A stretch of 41,988 nucleotides of DNA from Planctomycetota bacterium (lineage in GTDB: Bacteria; Planctomycetota; Planctomycetia; Pirellulales; Pirellulaceae), in assembly GCA_003671195.1 (NCBI GenBank), contig QWPJ01000002.1:1-41988 (forward strand), given 5' to 3'. The notes beneath the pieces are model-generated. The model was not told the origin of the DNA. It saw nothing but the letters and a program-made list of their open reading frames with translations, and did not search any database. Made by a program: the position numbers and the translations under genes. Positions 41,912-41,988 of this stretch are shown piece after piece. How positions within the stretch are numbered: position 1 is the stretch's first letter; each line of letters opens with the position of its first letter.

Positions 41912-41988
41912 GAGTATGTACACGTGTTTTGCGAGTGATTTCCCTGCTGGTTGCGGCGAGCAGCAGGTCGTAAGCCAAGCTCGCTCGA

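Larger units (their letters stand above)
41469..41988. other. Gene-free right edge with dispersed repeats
   Basis: I find no supportable gene. The stretch holds a half-copy of the TTTGCGCCTTGGCG repeat, a promoter-like pair and two GGGGACAGTCCCC palindromes. The short open frames here are not convincing. The end may be the approach to a gene beyond the window. Confidence 0.55.

Noticed and set aside
41601..41978. Open frames of 85 and 64 residues at the right edge
   Set aside because: No ribosome binding site or domain pattern; one runs through the palindromes and the other overlaps a promoter-like pair.

Overview
The window looks like a chromosomal segment of a planctomycete, most likely a Pirellula/Rhodopirellula-type organism. 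This is inferred from gene content, not from a search. The indicators are a secreted formylglycine-type sulfatase, a PEP-CTERM protein, a HEAT/TPR-like secreted protein, a PilM-type locus with very glycine-rich proteins, and intergenic regions full of short palindromes and tandem repeats. No tRNA, rRNA or CRISPR array was recognised.

Left part (1-9000), accessory: the end of an unknown gene overlaps hsdM, a type I DNA methylase, with no hsdS or hsdR after it. Then come a GNAT acetyltransferase, a stand-alone adenylation/carrier/thioesterase protein (NRPS-like, no condensation domain), and a convergent FemAB/GNAT-like transferase. These three may form a small undescribed biosynthetic locus. 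A mosaic of palindromic repeats (7.5-8.05 kb) leads into a vapBC-type toxin-antitoxin pair whose promoter overlaps an inverted repeat.

Middle part (9-20.4 kb), mostly housekeeping: an exported M3 metallopeptidase, a PEP-CTERM protein, rpmF-fabD-fabG, a convergent periplasmic HtrA-type protease, pyrimidine-nucleoside phosphorylase, argininosuccinate synthase, and a large exported HEAT/TPR-like protein. Gaps between these genes repeatedly hold 7-, 14- or 15-nt tandem repeats.

Pilus-like locus (20.6-27.6 kb): a PilM-like actin-fold protein is followed by two large single-pass membrane proteins. The arrangement recalls PilM-PilN-PilO, but the proteins are two to four times larger and carry glycine-rich segments. 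The pentapeptide E-[PAG]-E-S-G occurs seven times across all three proteins, each time with different codons. This is the most intriguing signal in the window.

Right part (27.8-41.5 kb): a merged S10-spc ribosomal protein operon (rpsJ to rplO, then secY and adk). It has a 62-nt rpsC/rplP overlap, no rpmD between rpsE and rplO, and unusually long gaps around rpmC. A terminator-like hairpin separates rplO from secY. After adk the usual infA/rpmJ/rpsM continuation is replaced by a secreted sulfatase and a repeat-rich gap that carries the same palindromes as the left part.
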